A DNA stretch of 64,000 nt from Meridianimaribacter flavus (GCF_004366715.1 NZ_SOQZ01000004.1:62001-126000); one strand, 5' to 3'; positions 44,330 through 54,151 are shown, counted from the stretch's first letter. Numbers and translations: made by a program. The notes: generated by a model not told the origin, from the letters alone.

Positions 44330-47239
44330 TTAATGTATTGGCATCGTGATGATCACTTTTGTACCTGCAGCAACGTCGTTTTCGTCATACAAATCGTTGG
44401 TAGTTATAGTTATGTCACGTTTTAATTTGTTTTTATATAAGTGCACACGTTCTTCGTTGGCTTTAGTAGCAAACGGTTTGTGTTGTTGGTTTGGTCGTTT
44501 TAATTTTTCCGATTGCTCTCGACCAATTCCGTTATCTTCAACCGTAATTTCTAATTTACTGTGCTGAATAATTTTCGCTTCAATATGTAATTTTCGGTCG
44601 TTTAATTTGTGTAGTAATCCGTGTTTTAAAGCATTTTCAACGTACGGTTGAATGAATAATGACGGTACTTTTATCTGTTTTGTTTTTAACTGATTATCAA
44701 CTGAAATAGTATATTCCAGTTCATCTTCAAAACGCACTTTTTCTAATTCTAAATACAGTTTTAAAGCGTTTAATTCTTCTTCTAAAGTAATTTCGTTTTG
44801 CTGACTATAATCTAAATACATGCGGATTAATCGGCTAAACTTCACTAAATACGAGCTTGCCAATTCCTTTTCATTAGAAATAATATAATCTTGAATAGAA
44901 TTTAAAGCATTGAAAATGAAATGCGGATTCATTTGCGAACGCAGATTTTCTAACCTTAAATTCGTGATTTTTTTATCGATTAAAATTTTATCAACTTCAG
45001 CAATGCGTTGTTGTTCTTTTTGTTGTAATCGCCATTTAAAATACAGCCAAATTAATCCGAAAACGGATGCCAAAATCAAACCATAAAACCAATAGGTTTC
45101 CCAAAATGGTTTAGCTATAGTAAAGGTAATAGGACTTGCAAATTGTACGTCTTTACTACTAATATTTTGACCTTGTAATTCAAATATATAATCGCCACTA
45201 GACAAGCTGTTAAACACCACAAAATGCGTATTTAAAGGCACGTTTCGCCACGTGGTATCAATTGGTTTTATACGGTATTTGTAGCTAACATGTTTATTAG
45301 ATTGAAATCCGTTTGAGTTAAAATCGAATCGTAATTTATTATAATCGTAAGGTAAATTGTAATTGGTATTTACAACCGTATCTTTATCATTTACTTGAAC
45401 GGATGTTATCCGAACTTTAGAGGTTTTAAAAGCCTTAAAAAGCGTATTTTTTTTGGGCATTACGTACAATGAATTTGGAAAAACAGACACCAAATAATCT
45501 TCAAGAATAATAAACTTATCTACTGATAATGTTAATCCATCTTGGGTGTTTAAACGCCTTACTTGATTGGTTTTGGGATGAAACTTATAAAACCCTTCTT
45601 CGGTAGAAATCCATAAAAATTCACCATCAGATTTTAATGTATTTATTTGCACTTGCTTTGGCAGCGCATCATGTCTAGAAATTAATTGACCATCCTTAAA
45701 ACACAACAAGCCATTGTGCTGTGTTGCCAACCAAATAGCATCGTTTATTTTAGCGATTGAGTTTACTAAAATACTTTCGTTATCTAGCTTAATTTCTTTT
45801 GACTGAAAATTATTAACATCAAACTGATATAAGCCATCAATAAAAGAAACAAATAACTGATTGTTTAATATTTCAGATGCCTTTACTCTGCTTTTTCTAA
45901 TAACTCTTGTAGAATCTGAAATATACGGTTTGTTATATATTATGGCTTCTTTGTAGCTTCCATAGAAGAGATTTTCATCATTAATTTTTGTAAATGTTTT
46001 TGCAACAGAGTATTTATTTTTTTGGTCTTTAATAGTGAACAGATTTAAATCTACACTATAAGATTCTGATGCATTAATACTAACAATCACATGGTTTTGT
46101 GATGCATCAAAAAATAAATTACCTATGATTTTTGATCCAGGTAATTTAAGCGTCTTAAAAATACCGTTTGTATTATAAAACAACAACTTACCATTATTTG
46201 TACCTAATAAAAATTGATTGTTATTTAGTGCACAAGCTGCGGTAATTTTATCTTTTGCTTGTTCTAAATTAAGCTGTCTAATATTAAGATTAGAAGACAC
46301 AAAAACACCGTTGTCTAATGTTGTAAACCAATAATTTTTATTAAAATCTACCAATACATCGGTTACAGACTCGTTACTAAACAATTGTTCTTTTAAAACT
46401 AATTGCTGATCTTTTAGTTGAAAAATGAACACACCAGATGTTGTTAAAAACCAATAGTCATTATTTAAAGAAGTGATGTTATAAATGGTTAAATCTTCTA
46501 ATGATTTAGGTGTCTTCAGCTTTAAAACATCTTCTATTTCAGTTTTATAAATATAAAGTTGATTTTTACCTTGTTCTTTAAAATTTAATAGCGCACTATT
46601 TTTAAAAGCGTATACCTTTGGTGACTGCATTCTGTATTTAGACGTGAGTGTTTTAAGCAGTTTTATCTGGTCATCTTTGATTTGATACCAGTTCTGTTTT
46701 TCTTTTGAAGGTCTGTTACTTGCATTCATTTTAATGACATAGGACAAATCATTGTGAGTACTCTCACTAACAGACATACCTTCAAAAAGCTTGATGGCGT
46801 TTTTGTCTTTTAAATTAATATCATAGATACCATCTACAGTAAATAAGCGTATGGATGTATTGGTAATTTCAAAAGGTGACAACTGCCCTTTTACAAGCTT
46901 ACTAGCGTCATAAAAAAGGTATAATGTATCGTTTTCAACATAGAAAATTTGCCCGTAAATATTACTACACCAAAGTTTTCCTTTTTCATCTAATTTTAAT
47001 TGAAATAAAGAATTTGCCTTTTGACTAGGGTTTGTAAACTTTTGGTAATTATTTCCGTTGTAACGGTATAAACCTTTATCAGCAGCAAGCCAGATATAGT
47101 GGTTGTGATCTTCTAGAATATCATAAAACTCAACATCAGGAAGATTTGATACTTTAGACATGTGCTGTGTCACCGGATTTTGAGCAACTACAAAAACTGG
47201 TAACAATAAAAATAATATGTATTTAATATAACGCCACAT
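44330..47239 (-). CDS. Propeller-type sensor histidine kinase (LytS-like His kinase domain)
   Basis: About 969 residues. A signal peptide/anchor (WRYIKYILFLLLPVFVVAQ) leads into a periplasmic two-component-regulator propeller with repeats such as YDILEDHNHYIWLAADKGLYRYNG and LWCSNIYG. A Y_Y_Y domain follows (VSYKYRIKPIDTTWRNV), then one transmembrane helix (FYGLILASVFGLIWLYF) and a His_kinase domain with the phospho-accepting His at about 773 (NPHFIFNALNS) and ATP-site motifs PYVENALKHG and DNGIGRE. ATG 47239 is preferred over TTG 47248. It probably senses an extracytoplasmic, perhaps glycan, signal for the LytTR partner. Confidence 0.92.
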   Translation of the reverse strand: MWRYIKYILFLLLPVFVVAQNPVTQHMSKVSNLPDVEFYDILEDHNHYIWLAADKGLYRYNGNNYQKFTNPSQKANSLFQLKLDEKGKLWCSNIYGQIFYVENDTLYLFYDASKLVKGQLSPFEITNTSIRLFTVDGIYDINLKDKNAIKLFEGMSVSESTHNDLSYVIKMNASNRPSKEKQNWYQIKDDQIKLLKTLTSKYRMQSPKVYAFKNSALLNFKEQGKNQLYIYKTEIEDVLKLKTPKSLEDLTIYNITSLNNDYWFLTTSGVFIFQLKDQQLVLKEQLFSNESVTDVLVDFNKNYWFTTLDNGVFVSSNLNIRQLNLEQAKDKITAACALNNNQFLLGTNNGKLLFYNTNGIFKTLKLPGSKIIGNLFFDASQNHVIVSINASESYSVDLNLFTIKDQKNKYSVAKTFTKINDENLFYGSYKEAIIYNKPYISDSTRVIRKSRVKASEILNNQLFVSFIDGLYQFDVNNFQSKEIKLDNESILVNSIAKINDAIWLATQHNGLLCFKDGQLISRHDALPKQVQINTLKSDGEFLWISTEEGFYKFHPKTNQVRRLNTQDGLTLSVDKFIILEDYLVSVFPNSLYVMPKKNTLFKAFKTSKVRITSVQVNDKDTVVNTNYNLPYDYNKLRFDFNSNGFQSNKHVSYKYRIKPIDTTWRNVPLNTHFVVFNSLSSGDYIFELQGQNISSKDVQFASPITFTIAKPFWETYWFYGLILASVFGLIWLYFKWRLQQKEQQRIAEVDKILIDKKITNLRLENLRSQMNPHFIFNALNSIQDYIISNEKELASSYLVKFSRLIRMYLDYSQQNEITLEEELNALKLYLELEKVRFEDELEYTISVDNQLKTKQIKVPSLFIQPYVENALKHGLLHKLNDRKLHIEAKIIQHSKLEITVEDNGIGREQSEKLKRPNQQHKPFATKANEERVHLYKNKLKRDITITTNDLYDENDVAAGTKVIITMPIH

Positions 47240-47252
47240 AAATATCAATTAA

Positions 47253-47260
47253 CAAACTTA
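47253..47260 (-). promoter_or_regulatory. Candidate -7 box (TAAGTTTG) of the histidine kinase gene
   Basis: On the reverse strand TAAGTTTG matches TAnnTTTG exactly, 13 bp before the start at 47239. A TTG lies 13 bp further up, which is too close for a standard -33 element. Confidence 0.35.
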
Positions 47261-47321
47261 ATATTTATGTTCACAATGAGCGTCTTATTTTTCTGTAACT
47301 ACCTTATTTTTTTCTAAATAT

Positions 47322-47353
47322 AAAAAAACGCCCACTATATAGTGAGCGTTTTT
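47322..47353 (-). terminator. Terminator of the DUF4870 gene
   Basis: AACGCCCACTA and TAGTGAGCGTT form a stem with one wobble around a TAT turn, with an A tract on the left giving T on the reverse strand. It lies 25 bp after the stop at 47378. Confidence 0.85.
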
Positions 47354-47377
47354 AATTTACCTCTATAAAAAATATAA

Positions 47378-47716
47378 CTAACTAATAAAACTAAGAGATA
47401 AAGGGTATGTTGGAGTTTCTCCATTGTTTGCTTTAATAGCGTTTATGATAGGAAAAACTAATGAAATAATGCCAAGTATTATAAAACCTAATATACCTAA
47501 TCCGAAAGCTAAAATTAAAGGAATGCATAATAAAGCATAAAGGATCATGCTAATTTGAAAGTTTACTATGTTTTTTCCATGAGCATCCATTTGAAATACT
47601 TTCTCTTTTTGAGTTATCCAAATTATAAGCGGAACAATTAAACTTCCAAAACCAGTAATAAAACACAATAATTGACTTAAATGTGTTATTACTATAAGTT
47701 GTCTATCTTCTCTCAT
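47378..47716 (-). CDS. DUF4870 domain-containing membrane protein
   Basis: A 112-residue protein with three membrane helices: LSQLLCFITGFGSLIVPLIIW, FQISMILYALLCIPLILAF and GFIILGIISLVFPIINAIK. The central VFQMDAHGKNIVNFQISM is the DUF4870 signature. The family is widespread and of unknown role. It stands alone between the histidine kinase promoter region and a divergent gene. Confidence 0.87.
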   Translation of the reverse strand: MREDRQLIVITHLSQLLCFITGFGSLIVPLIIWITQKEKVFQMDAHGKNIVNFQISMILYALLCIPLILAFGLGILGFIILGIISLVFPIINAIKANNGETPTYPLSLSFIS

Positions 47717-47829
47717 GATGGTGTAAATTTTGATTGATACTTATTTGACGCTGAAAAATCAAGAATGTTACACCTTTAATATAAAAAATATTATTGACCC
47801 ATTTTATAAAAAGACAATCCAATTTTAAA

Positions 47830-47837
47830 TAGTTTTG
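47830..47837 (+). promoter_or_regulatory. Candidate -7 box (TAGTTTTG)
   Basis: Exact TAnnTTTG match 10 bp upstream of the YdjM-like gene start at 47848. No -33 TTG at the normal spacing. Confidence 0.35.
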
Positions 47838-47847
47838 TGATAATATT

Positions 47848-48846
47848 ATGGACTCACTTACTCAAATAGTTTTAGGTGCTGCTGTTGGTGAAGCAGTTTT
47901 AGGAAAAAAAGTTGGTAACAAAGCTATGCTTTACGGAGCAATTGCTGGCACTATTCCAGACTTGGATGTATTGGCCTCTAATTTTACCGATACAGTATCA
48001 GCTTTAGAAATTCATAGAGGGTTTACACACTCCATAGTATTTTCTATTGTATTTGCACCTATTTTTGGTTGGCTGGTTTCAAAAATCGAATCCTTTAAAA
48101 GCTTTAAATCTTGGTCATGGTTATTCTTTTGGGCTTTTATAACACACCCTTTACTAGATGCACATACCACTTGGGGAACCCAATTATTTTGGCCTTTTGA
48201 TTTACGACTTGCTTATAAAAACATTTTTGTAGTAGACCCTATCTACACTTTACCTTTTTTAGTGTGTTTACTCTTAGCACTTTTCAGCAGAAGAACTAAT
48301 CCTAAACGGCAATTTTTTAATAGACTTGGCTTAATTTTAAGTTCAACCTACCTTGTTATTACTTTATTCTTAAAATGGGCTGCATTTTCCCAATTTAAAC
48401 AAGCATTGAACAATCAAAATATTGATTATATAGATATTGATACAAGACCATCGCCTTTAAACACAATACTTTGGAATGCTAATATAGATACTAAAGATGT
48501 TTATTTATTGGGAGACTATTCGTTTTTTGACTCACAACCAATCTCGTTTTCTATATATGAAAAAAATCATCATTTAATTGATGACTTAAAACATAATGAG
48601 AAAGTACAACGAATGATTGCCATTACTGAAGGTTGGTACAGCATTTCTCAGAAAAACGGAAACTTATATTTTAATGATTTACGCTTTGGACTATTGAATT
48701 TAAAACCAGAATCGGACGATTTTGTGTTTCAATTTTTAATAGAAAAACATACAGATGGGACTGTAAATTTTATTGAGCAACCAAGAGACAGAAGTGATGC
48801 TAAAAGTATGCTCAATGCATTATGGCAACGCATTAAAGGAAATTAA
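47848..48846 (+). CDS. YdjM/DUF457-like membrane-bound metal-dependent hydrolase
   Basis: A 332-residue protein. The first 170 residues hold four to five helices with the family histidine and aspartate motifs: MDSLTQIVLGAAVGEAVLGKK, GTIPDLDVL, HRGFTHSIVF and THPLLDAHTTWGTQLFWPF. The C-terminal half is soluble. The family is annotated as metal-dependent hydrolases, and no substrate is known for most members. It is convergent with the MBL-rhodanese gene through a shared hairpin. Confidence 0.88.
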   Translation: MDSLTQIVLGAAVGEAVLGKKVGNKAMLYGAIAGTIPDLDVLASNFTDTVSALEIHRGFTHSIVFSIVFAPIFGWLVSKIESFKSFKSWSWLFFWAFITHPLLDAHTTWGTQLFWPFDLRLAYKNIFVVDPIYTLPFLVCLLLALFSRRTNPKRQFFNRLGLILSSTYLVITLFLKWAAFSQFKQALNNQNIDYIDIDTRPSPLNTILWNANIDTKDVYLLGDYSFFDSQPISFSIYEKNHHLIDDLKHNEKVQRMIAITEGWYSISQKNGNLYFNDLRFGLLNLKPESDDFVFQFLIEKHTDGTVNFIEQPRDRSDAKSMLNALWQRIKGN

Positions 48847-48876
48847 AATCGGTATAGCATATTACCATACCGATTT
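48846..48876. terminator. Bidirectional hairpin between YdjM-like and MBL-rhodanese genes
   Basis: AAATCGGTAT (48846-48855) pairs perfectly with ATACCGATTT (48867-48876) around an 11-nt loop. It sits between two convergent genes. Confidence 0.75.
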
Positions 48877-48883
48877 AATCTTT

Positions 48884-50299
48884 CTATTTTTTTAATGTAC
48901 TAGGGCAAACCTCATCAGTTACTGGAATTCCTGATTTTTTTATTGCTCCAAATCCACCAGCTACATCAACTAAATTATGAATACCTCTACTCTTTAAAAT
49001 TGAAGCTGCTATAACAGATCGATACCCTCCTGCACAATGCACATAAAAGGTCTCTTCGTTAGGAAATTCTGCTAAGTGCTGATTTAGATAATCTAAAGGT
49101 GTAAAATGTGCAGTTGGTAAATGTGATTTTAAAAATTCGCCTTCTTTTCTAACATCAAAAACAGGAATGGTATTCGCTTCCATTCTATTTTTAAATTCAT
49201 TTGCAGAAATAGATTCAATAGTATCTGTTTCTTTTTCTGCTGCTTCCCAAGCTTCATAACCGCCTTCTAAATAGCCTAAAGTATTATCAAAACCAACACG
49301 AGATAAACGTGTTACAGTTTCTTCTACTCTACCTTTATCAGCAACGATAAGAATTGGTTGCTCAACATCAGCAATAAGCGCTCCAACCCAAGGTGCAAAA
49401 CCGCCATCAATACCTATAAAAATTGAACGTGGGATGTGGCCTTTTACAAATTCTGATTGATGACGAACATCTAAAACGATTGCTCCTGTTTCGTTTGCCA
49501 AAACTTCAAAGGCATTAGGAGACAATGCTTTTGTTCCTCTTTTTAATACCTCATCAATATCATCATAGCCTTCTTTATTCATTTTCACATTTAAAGGAAA
49601 ATATTGAGGTGGAGGCAATAAACCATCAGTCACTTCAGCAATAAACTCTTCTTTTGTCATATCTGCACGTAAAGCGTAGTTCATTTGCTTTTGGTTTCCT
49701 AAAGTATCAACAGTTTCTTTCATCATGTTTTTACCACATGCTGAACCTGCTCCATGCGCTGGATAAACAATAACATCATCAGATAAAGGCATGATTTTGT
49801 TTCTTAAACTATCAAACAAGAAACCTGCTAAATCTTCTTTGGTAATATCACCAGCTTTTTGAGCTAAATCTGGTCTACCTACATCACCTAAAAATAATGT
49901 ATCACCACTAAAAATCGCATGGTCTTTACCGTTTTCATCTTTTAATAAATAGGTTGTACTCTCCATGGTATGCCCTGGAGTATGTAGAGCAATTATTGAA
50001 ATATCTCCTATTTTAAACTCCTGATTATCTTCAGCAATTATTGCATCAAAAGCAGGATTTGCAAGCGGTCCATAAACTATTGGAGCTCCTGTTTGTTTAG
50101 AAAGTGTAACGTGACCGCTAACAAAATCGGCATGAAAATGTGTTTCAAAAATGTACTTAATCTTTGCATTATCCTGAGCTGCCTTTTTAATATATGGACT
50201 CACTTCTCTTAAAGGGTCTATAATAGCAGCTTCACCATTACTTTCTATATAATAAGCACCTTGTGCTAAACAACCTGTATATATTTGTTCTATTTTCAT
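48884..50299 (-). CDS. MBL-fold hydrolase with two rhodanese domains (persulfide dioxygenase-like)
   Basis: A 471-residue cytosolic protein. The N-terminal metallo-beta-lactamase domain (residues 1-250) has H54, H56, D58 (THFHADFVSGH), HTPGHTMES and FSGDTLFLGDVGRPDL, the arrangement seen in ETHE1-type persulfide dioxygenases. Two rhodanese domains follow. The first (about 265-360) has ADKGRVEE where the catalytic Cys loop should be, so it is probably inactive. The second (about 365-465) has CAGGYRS with an active-site Cys. It follows a TauE/SafE gene by 63 bp, indicating sulfur handling. Confidence 0.9.
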   Translation of the reverse strand: MKIEQIYTGCLAQGAYYIESNGEAAIIDPLREVSPYIKKAAQDNAKIKYIFETHFHADFVSGHVTLSKQTGAPIVYGPLANPAFDAIIAEDNQEFKIGDISIIALHTPGHTMESTTYLLKDENGKDHAIFSGDTLFLGDVGRPDLAQKAGDITKEDLAGFLFDSLRNKIMPLSDDVIVYPAHGAGSACGKNMMKETVDTLGNQKQMNYALRADMTKEEFIAEVTDGLLPPPQYFPLNVKMNKEGYDDIDEVLKRGTKALSPNAFEVLANETGAIVLDVRHQSEFVKGHIPRSIFIGIDGGFAPWVGALIADVEQPILIVADKGRVEETVTRLSRVGFDNTLGYLEGGYEAWEAAEKETDTIESISANEFKNRMEANTIPVFDVRKEGEFLKSHLPTAHFTPLDYLNQHLAEFPNEETFYVHCAGGYRSVIAASILKSRGIHNLVDVAGGFGAIKKSGIPVTDEVCPSTLKK

Positions 50300-50362
50300 A
50301 GTCTTTACGTTTTAATGTCTTTAAATATTTTACAGTTTTGCAAAAATAACATTTGCTGTCTA

Positions 50363-51157
50363 TTACTTTGCAAACTCTTTTATAATTATGTAAACAGCCA
50401 TGATAAGTACAAACCAACCAAAGCTCTTTTTTAGTTTTTTATTAGATACATACTTTGAAAAATAGCCTCCAAGTAAAATTCCTGCAATAGTTACTAGAGA
50501 GAATGTAATAAGAAATTTCCAATCAATTACTAGCGTTTGCATATCTCCAAGAAAACCTATCAACGAATTTATTGCTATGATTACTAATGATGTTCCTACT
50601 GCTTTTTTCATGGACAACCCAGACCATAATACTAACGCAGGAACATATAAAAAACCTCCTCCTGCTCCTATCAATCCAGTTACAGTACCAATTACCAATC
50701 CTTGAATAAAGGTTTTATAATACGGTTGAGGCACAAATTCGGTTTGAGTATCTCTTCTATTTTTTATCATTGAAATAGAAGCAAACAACATTACCAAAGC
50801 AAAAAACACCATTATGAGCATATCTTTAGTAATTGAAAAACTACTAGTACTAAAAATAACGTCTGGAATATTAGGAACTAAAAATCTTCTAGAAGCATAA
50901 ACTGCCAAAAACGAAGGAAAACAAAAGAGTAATCCTGTTTTAAAATCTACTTGCTGTTTTTGATGTTTTTGTACAACACCTACTACCGAAGAAGAACCAA
51001 CAACAAACAAAGAGTATGCAGTTGCTACAACTGGGTTATAGCCTAATAAATAAACTAGAAGAGGCACTGTTAATATTGAACCTCCTCCACCAATTAAGCC
51101 AAGTATAAGACCAATAACTAGTGCTCCAAAGTATTCAAAAAACAATAACAAATCCAT
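50363..51157 (-). CDS. TauE/SafE family sulfite/anion exporter
   Basis: A 264-residue membrane protein with eight helices in two related halves. Each half begins with a glycine-rich motif: GLIGGGGSILTVPLLVYLLG and GLIGAGGGFLYVPALVLWSG. The family exports sulfite, sulfoacetate or related anions. Together with the MBL-rhodanese gene downstream it suggests oxidation of persulfide to sulfite followed by export. A promoter-like site precedes it. Confidence 0.92.
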   Translation of the reverse strand: MDLLLFFEYFGALVIGLILGLIGGGGSILTVPLLVYLLGYNPVVATAYSLFVVGSSSVVGVVQKHQKQQVDFKTGLLFCFPSFLAVYASRRFLVPNIPDVIFSTSSFSITKDMLIMVFFALVMLFASISMIKNRRDTQTEFVPQPYYKTFIQGLVIGTVTGLIGAGGGFLYVPALVLWSGLSMKKAVGTSLVIIAINSLIGFLGDMQTLVIDWKFLITFSLVTIAGILLGGYFSKYVSNKKLKKSFGWFVLIMAVYIIIKEFAK

Positions 51158-51174
51158 ATCTTATTAATATGAGA

Positions 51175-51208
51175 CAAAAATAAGATAGATATATTAGTTT
51201 ATTGGCAA
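51175..51208 (-). promoter_or_regulatory. Candidate promoter of the TauE/SafE-MBL operon
   Basis: On the reverse strand TATTTTTG (51175-51182) matches TAnnTTTG exactly, and TTG lies 23 bp upstream (51206-51208). The spacer is on the long side. The box ends 17 bp before the start codon. Confidence 0.45.
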
Positions 51209-51255
51209 CTAATGTTACAAAAGCGAAATGATGAATATGTACTAATAGTTTTGTT

Positions 51256-53985
51256 TTATTCTATCACTAGTTTTTTAACACTAGTAGAGTTTTCAGTTTT
51301 TATCTTAACTAAGTAAAGACCAAGAGGAAGTTCTAATTGTATTGGAACATTATTAGCTATTTCAGACTCAAATACAGACTGACCTGTTAAGTTATATATT
51401 TCAATTTTGCCATTAGCCTTCAGTCCTTTAAAAAACAGTTTTCCGTCTGTAGGATTTGGATACATTACAACTTGCTCCTGCGCTGCAGAATTAATTGCTA
51501 AGGTCTCTTCAATTGTATACGTTGCTTGGACATTAACCGAGTTTCCGCAATCATCAGACAAAGTAAATGTTACAGTTTCAGATGCATTACAACCAAGTGT
51601 GCCATCACTATCATGAGTCACAGTTGCGCTACTACAGTTGTCGGTTCCAGAAAAACTAGCTAACCAAGATTGAAAATCAGCATTAGCACTAGCTGAACAT
51701 TCTACAGTAACATTAGCTGGTGTCGAATCCCATTGAGGGTTTGTGTTATCTTCAATAGTAAAAGTCGCGTCTTTAGTTATGCTATTTCCACATTCATCAG
51801 ACAATGTAAATGTAACAGTTTCTGAACCTGTTGCTCCACATAAGTCACTTAAGCCTGTACTATTATGAGTTATAGTTGCAGCTCCACAAGACACTGTACC
51901 TGAAAAACTACTAAGCCAAGTCGCAAATGCGCCTCCTGGATCTGAAGTTCCATCACAGGTAACAGTCATATCAGTTGGTTCATTGGTCCATTGAGGTGCA
52001 ACAAATGTAATTCTACGCAACTCGCCTATGTAAATATTAACATAATACACAAAACCATCTAAAGGGTTTTGATACATATGAACAATTCCTAAACCTGTAT
52101 TTAATGGTGCTAATTCTGAAATATCACTTATCCAGTTTTGGGAGCCATCAGTTAATGTTGCAGTGTTAATCCAGTTTCTTACATAGTCCGTGAACAAAAA
52201 CTTACCATTCATAGAACTCCCAAGTGCGTCTCCTTGAATATAAACACCTGTTATGGCAGTATTTCCTCTAAACTGAACTCCAGTTGTAGGAGCTCCTGTA
52301 GTCCCTACTCTAGGATCAGTTGGAGTTGTTCCATTAAACCATGGCACACGTGCATCATTTGTACTACCATGTCTCCAAACTACTTCTGGTCTGTCATGTA
52401 CAAAACGTCTCATTGCTGGATCAGCGTTATCAGTCCAATTGGTTGGTTGAGGGCAGTTACTTACAAAAAGAGCATTACCCTCATCAGGATTTGTAGCTCC
52501 ACTATTATAATAACTATTAAGTTGTGTTTGTCCTTCATACAAAGGCCAACCACCATTTAAGCCTCCTTTATCAAAAATGTGTAACTCTTCCCATGTGTTC
52601 CAACCAACATCAGCAACAAATATGGTTCCAGGATTACCATCAGCAGAATTAGTGCTTCCACTTCCTGGTAAAAGTGACATTCTAAATGGATGACGTAACC
52701 CCATTGCCCACATTCTAGATTCTGGTGCTCTAGGATTTGAAGCATTAAAGTGAGGGTTAGAAGGCACTCCATCTCCTGTAGCAGGATCTAAACGTAATAC
52801 TTTTCCGCAAAGTGAAGTAATCATTTGACTTCTGAAAGCTCCAACATTTTCTTCTGGACGCATAATACCATCATTTATAGCTTGCTGATAATATGTTTCG
52901 CTAGCACTTCCAACATCAGTATTTGAGTAACTTGCATTATCTCCTGTTGATACCAATAAAGTTCCATCATCAGCAAAAATAACTGTCCCTCCAGCATGCG
53001 ACTCATGTGTTAATGGTACTCCAGTAGAAACCGATTCACCTAAAAGCACAGTTCTTGATGTATAATCAGTTGTTAATGGGTTACTTCCTATATTTAATTG
53101 ATAGCGTGTTAATCTACTTATAGAAGCTTCGTAATAATCATTATCGTTTGGATCATAATTTGGAGTTCCATAATTCATAAGATGTTCTCTATCTACCATA
53201 TAATACATATACACCAATCCGTTATTGTCAAAATCTGGGTCCAAGCAAAAACTTTGAAACCCAAAATCTCTCCAATCTCCTACTTCATCTGAAATATCTA
53301 AAACTGGTGTTGCTTGTTTTACATAAGTAGATCCATTCCAATTAGATACATAAACATGCCCTCTTTTTTCCCAAACAAACATTTTAGTACCATCATTATT
53401 AAACACTACTCCCATAATGGTATTGTAGCCTGTTTGCACTGTCTCGTGATAGTAAGTAGGTGTTGGTGTATTTGAATACAATTGTACTTCTGATAATTGA
53501 ATACTATTATCAGAACCACATTGTGTAGTGAAATTTATTCTATAGTATTGATAGTATGTTGAATTTGTAAAATTAAATGTTCTTTGATGAAATCTAGTTC
53601 CTACACAAGGAATGGATCCTGAAGCGATTTGTGTAAAGTCAGTTCCATTATTTGAACCTGAAACAGTATAATTTTGAGGATCTCTATTAGGAGAATCGTT
53701 TGCAGTAGTAATCGATATTGATGATGCAGCTTTTGGGTTTGCACCTAAATCAACTGTAAAGCCCATACCATCGGCATAATTAAAATCTAAAAACTTAGTG
53801 GATGTTGAACCATCAATAATATTTTCTACAGTTTCATTTGCTGGAGAATTTACAGAGCCTAATTCTGTAACTGTCATAGCTGGTGAAAAAATAGGCGTTT
53901 GCGAAAATGAAAAGCTAACAAGTAAGAAAAAGAAGCTTAAAAACGGAATAGTCTTAGAATAAGACTTAATATAATAGCAAAACAT
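51256..53985 (-). CDS. Secreted PQQ-dependent sugar dehydrogenase-like protein with T9SS domain
   Basis: A 909-residue exported protein. The signal peptide ends FSFSQ (about residue 29). A discoidin-like N-terminal domain (residues about 30-170, AASSISITTAND, YYQYYRINFTTQCG) is followed by a six-bladed glucose/sorbosone dehydrogenase propeller (GVVFNNDGTKMFVWEKRG, DFGFQSFCLDPDFDNNGLVY in one run, HESHAGGTVIFADDG, GLRHPFRMSL, ADVGWNTWEEL). Two tandem ~80-residue units follow, each with TxxC, FSGT and VTFTLSDxCGNS blocks, then a T9SS type A domain (MYPNPTDGKLFFKG ... KKLVIE). It probably oxidises sugars at the cell surface. Confidence 0.88.
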   Translation of the reverse strand: MFCYYIKSYSKTIPFLSFFFLLVSFSFSQTPIFSPAMTVTELGSVNSPANETVENIIDGSTSTKFLDFNYADGMGFTVDLGANPKAASSISITTANDSPNRDPQNYTVSGSNNGTDFTQIASGSIPCVGTRFHQRTFNFTNSTYYQYYRINFTTQCGSDNSIQLSEVQLYSNTPTPTYYHETVQTGYNTIMGVVFNNDGTKMFVWEKRGHVYVSNWNGSTYVKQATPVLDISDEVGDWRDFGFQSFCLDPDFDNNGLVYMYYMVDREHLMNYGTPNYDPNDNDYYEASISRLTRYQLNIGSNPLTTDYTSRTVLLGESVSTGVPLTHESHAGGTVIFADDGTLLVSTGDNASYSNTDVGSASETYYQQAINDGIMRPEENVGAFRSQMITSLCGKVLRLDPATGDGVPSNPHFNASNPRAPESRMWAMGLRHPFRMSLLPGSGSTNSADGNPGTIFVADVGWNTWEELHIFDKGGLNGGWPLYEGQTQLNSYYNSGATNPDEGNALFVSNCPQPTNWTDNADPAMRRFVHDRPEVVWRHGSTNDARVPWFNGTTPTDPRVGTTGAPTTGVQFRGNTAITGVYIQGDALGSSMNGKFLFTDYVRNWINTATLTDGSQNWISDISELAPLNTGLGIVHMYQNPLDGFVYYVNIYIGELRRITFVAPQWTNEPTDMTVTCDGTSDPGGAFATWLSSFSGTVSCGAATITHNSTGLSDLCGATGSETVTFTLSDECGNSITKDATFTIEDNTNPQWDSTPANVTVECSASANADFQSWLASFSGTDNCSSATVTHDSDGTLGCNASETVTFTLSDDCGNSVNVQATYTIEETLAINSAAQEQVVMYPNPTDGKLFFKGLKANGKIEIYNLTGQSVFESEIANNVPIQLELPLGLYLVKIKTENSTSVKKLVIE

Positions 53986-54151
53986 GTCTAGTGACTTTAA
54001 GTTAAAATAAAATGATTTGCTATTAATCTTAATCCAAATGTAGGGATAAAAAATTAAGGAAAATAAATAATCTCGATAAGTCGTTTAAATAGGCTTTAAA
54101 CAACCACATTTTAACAATAATTCACTAATTTCCAACACATAACACCTAACG

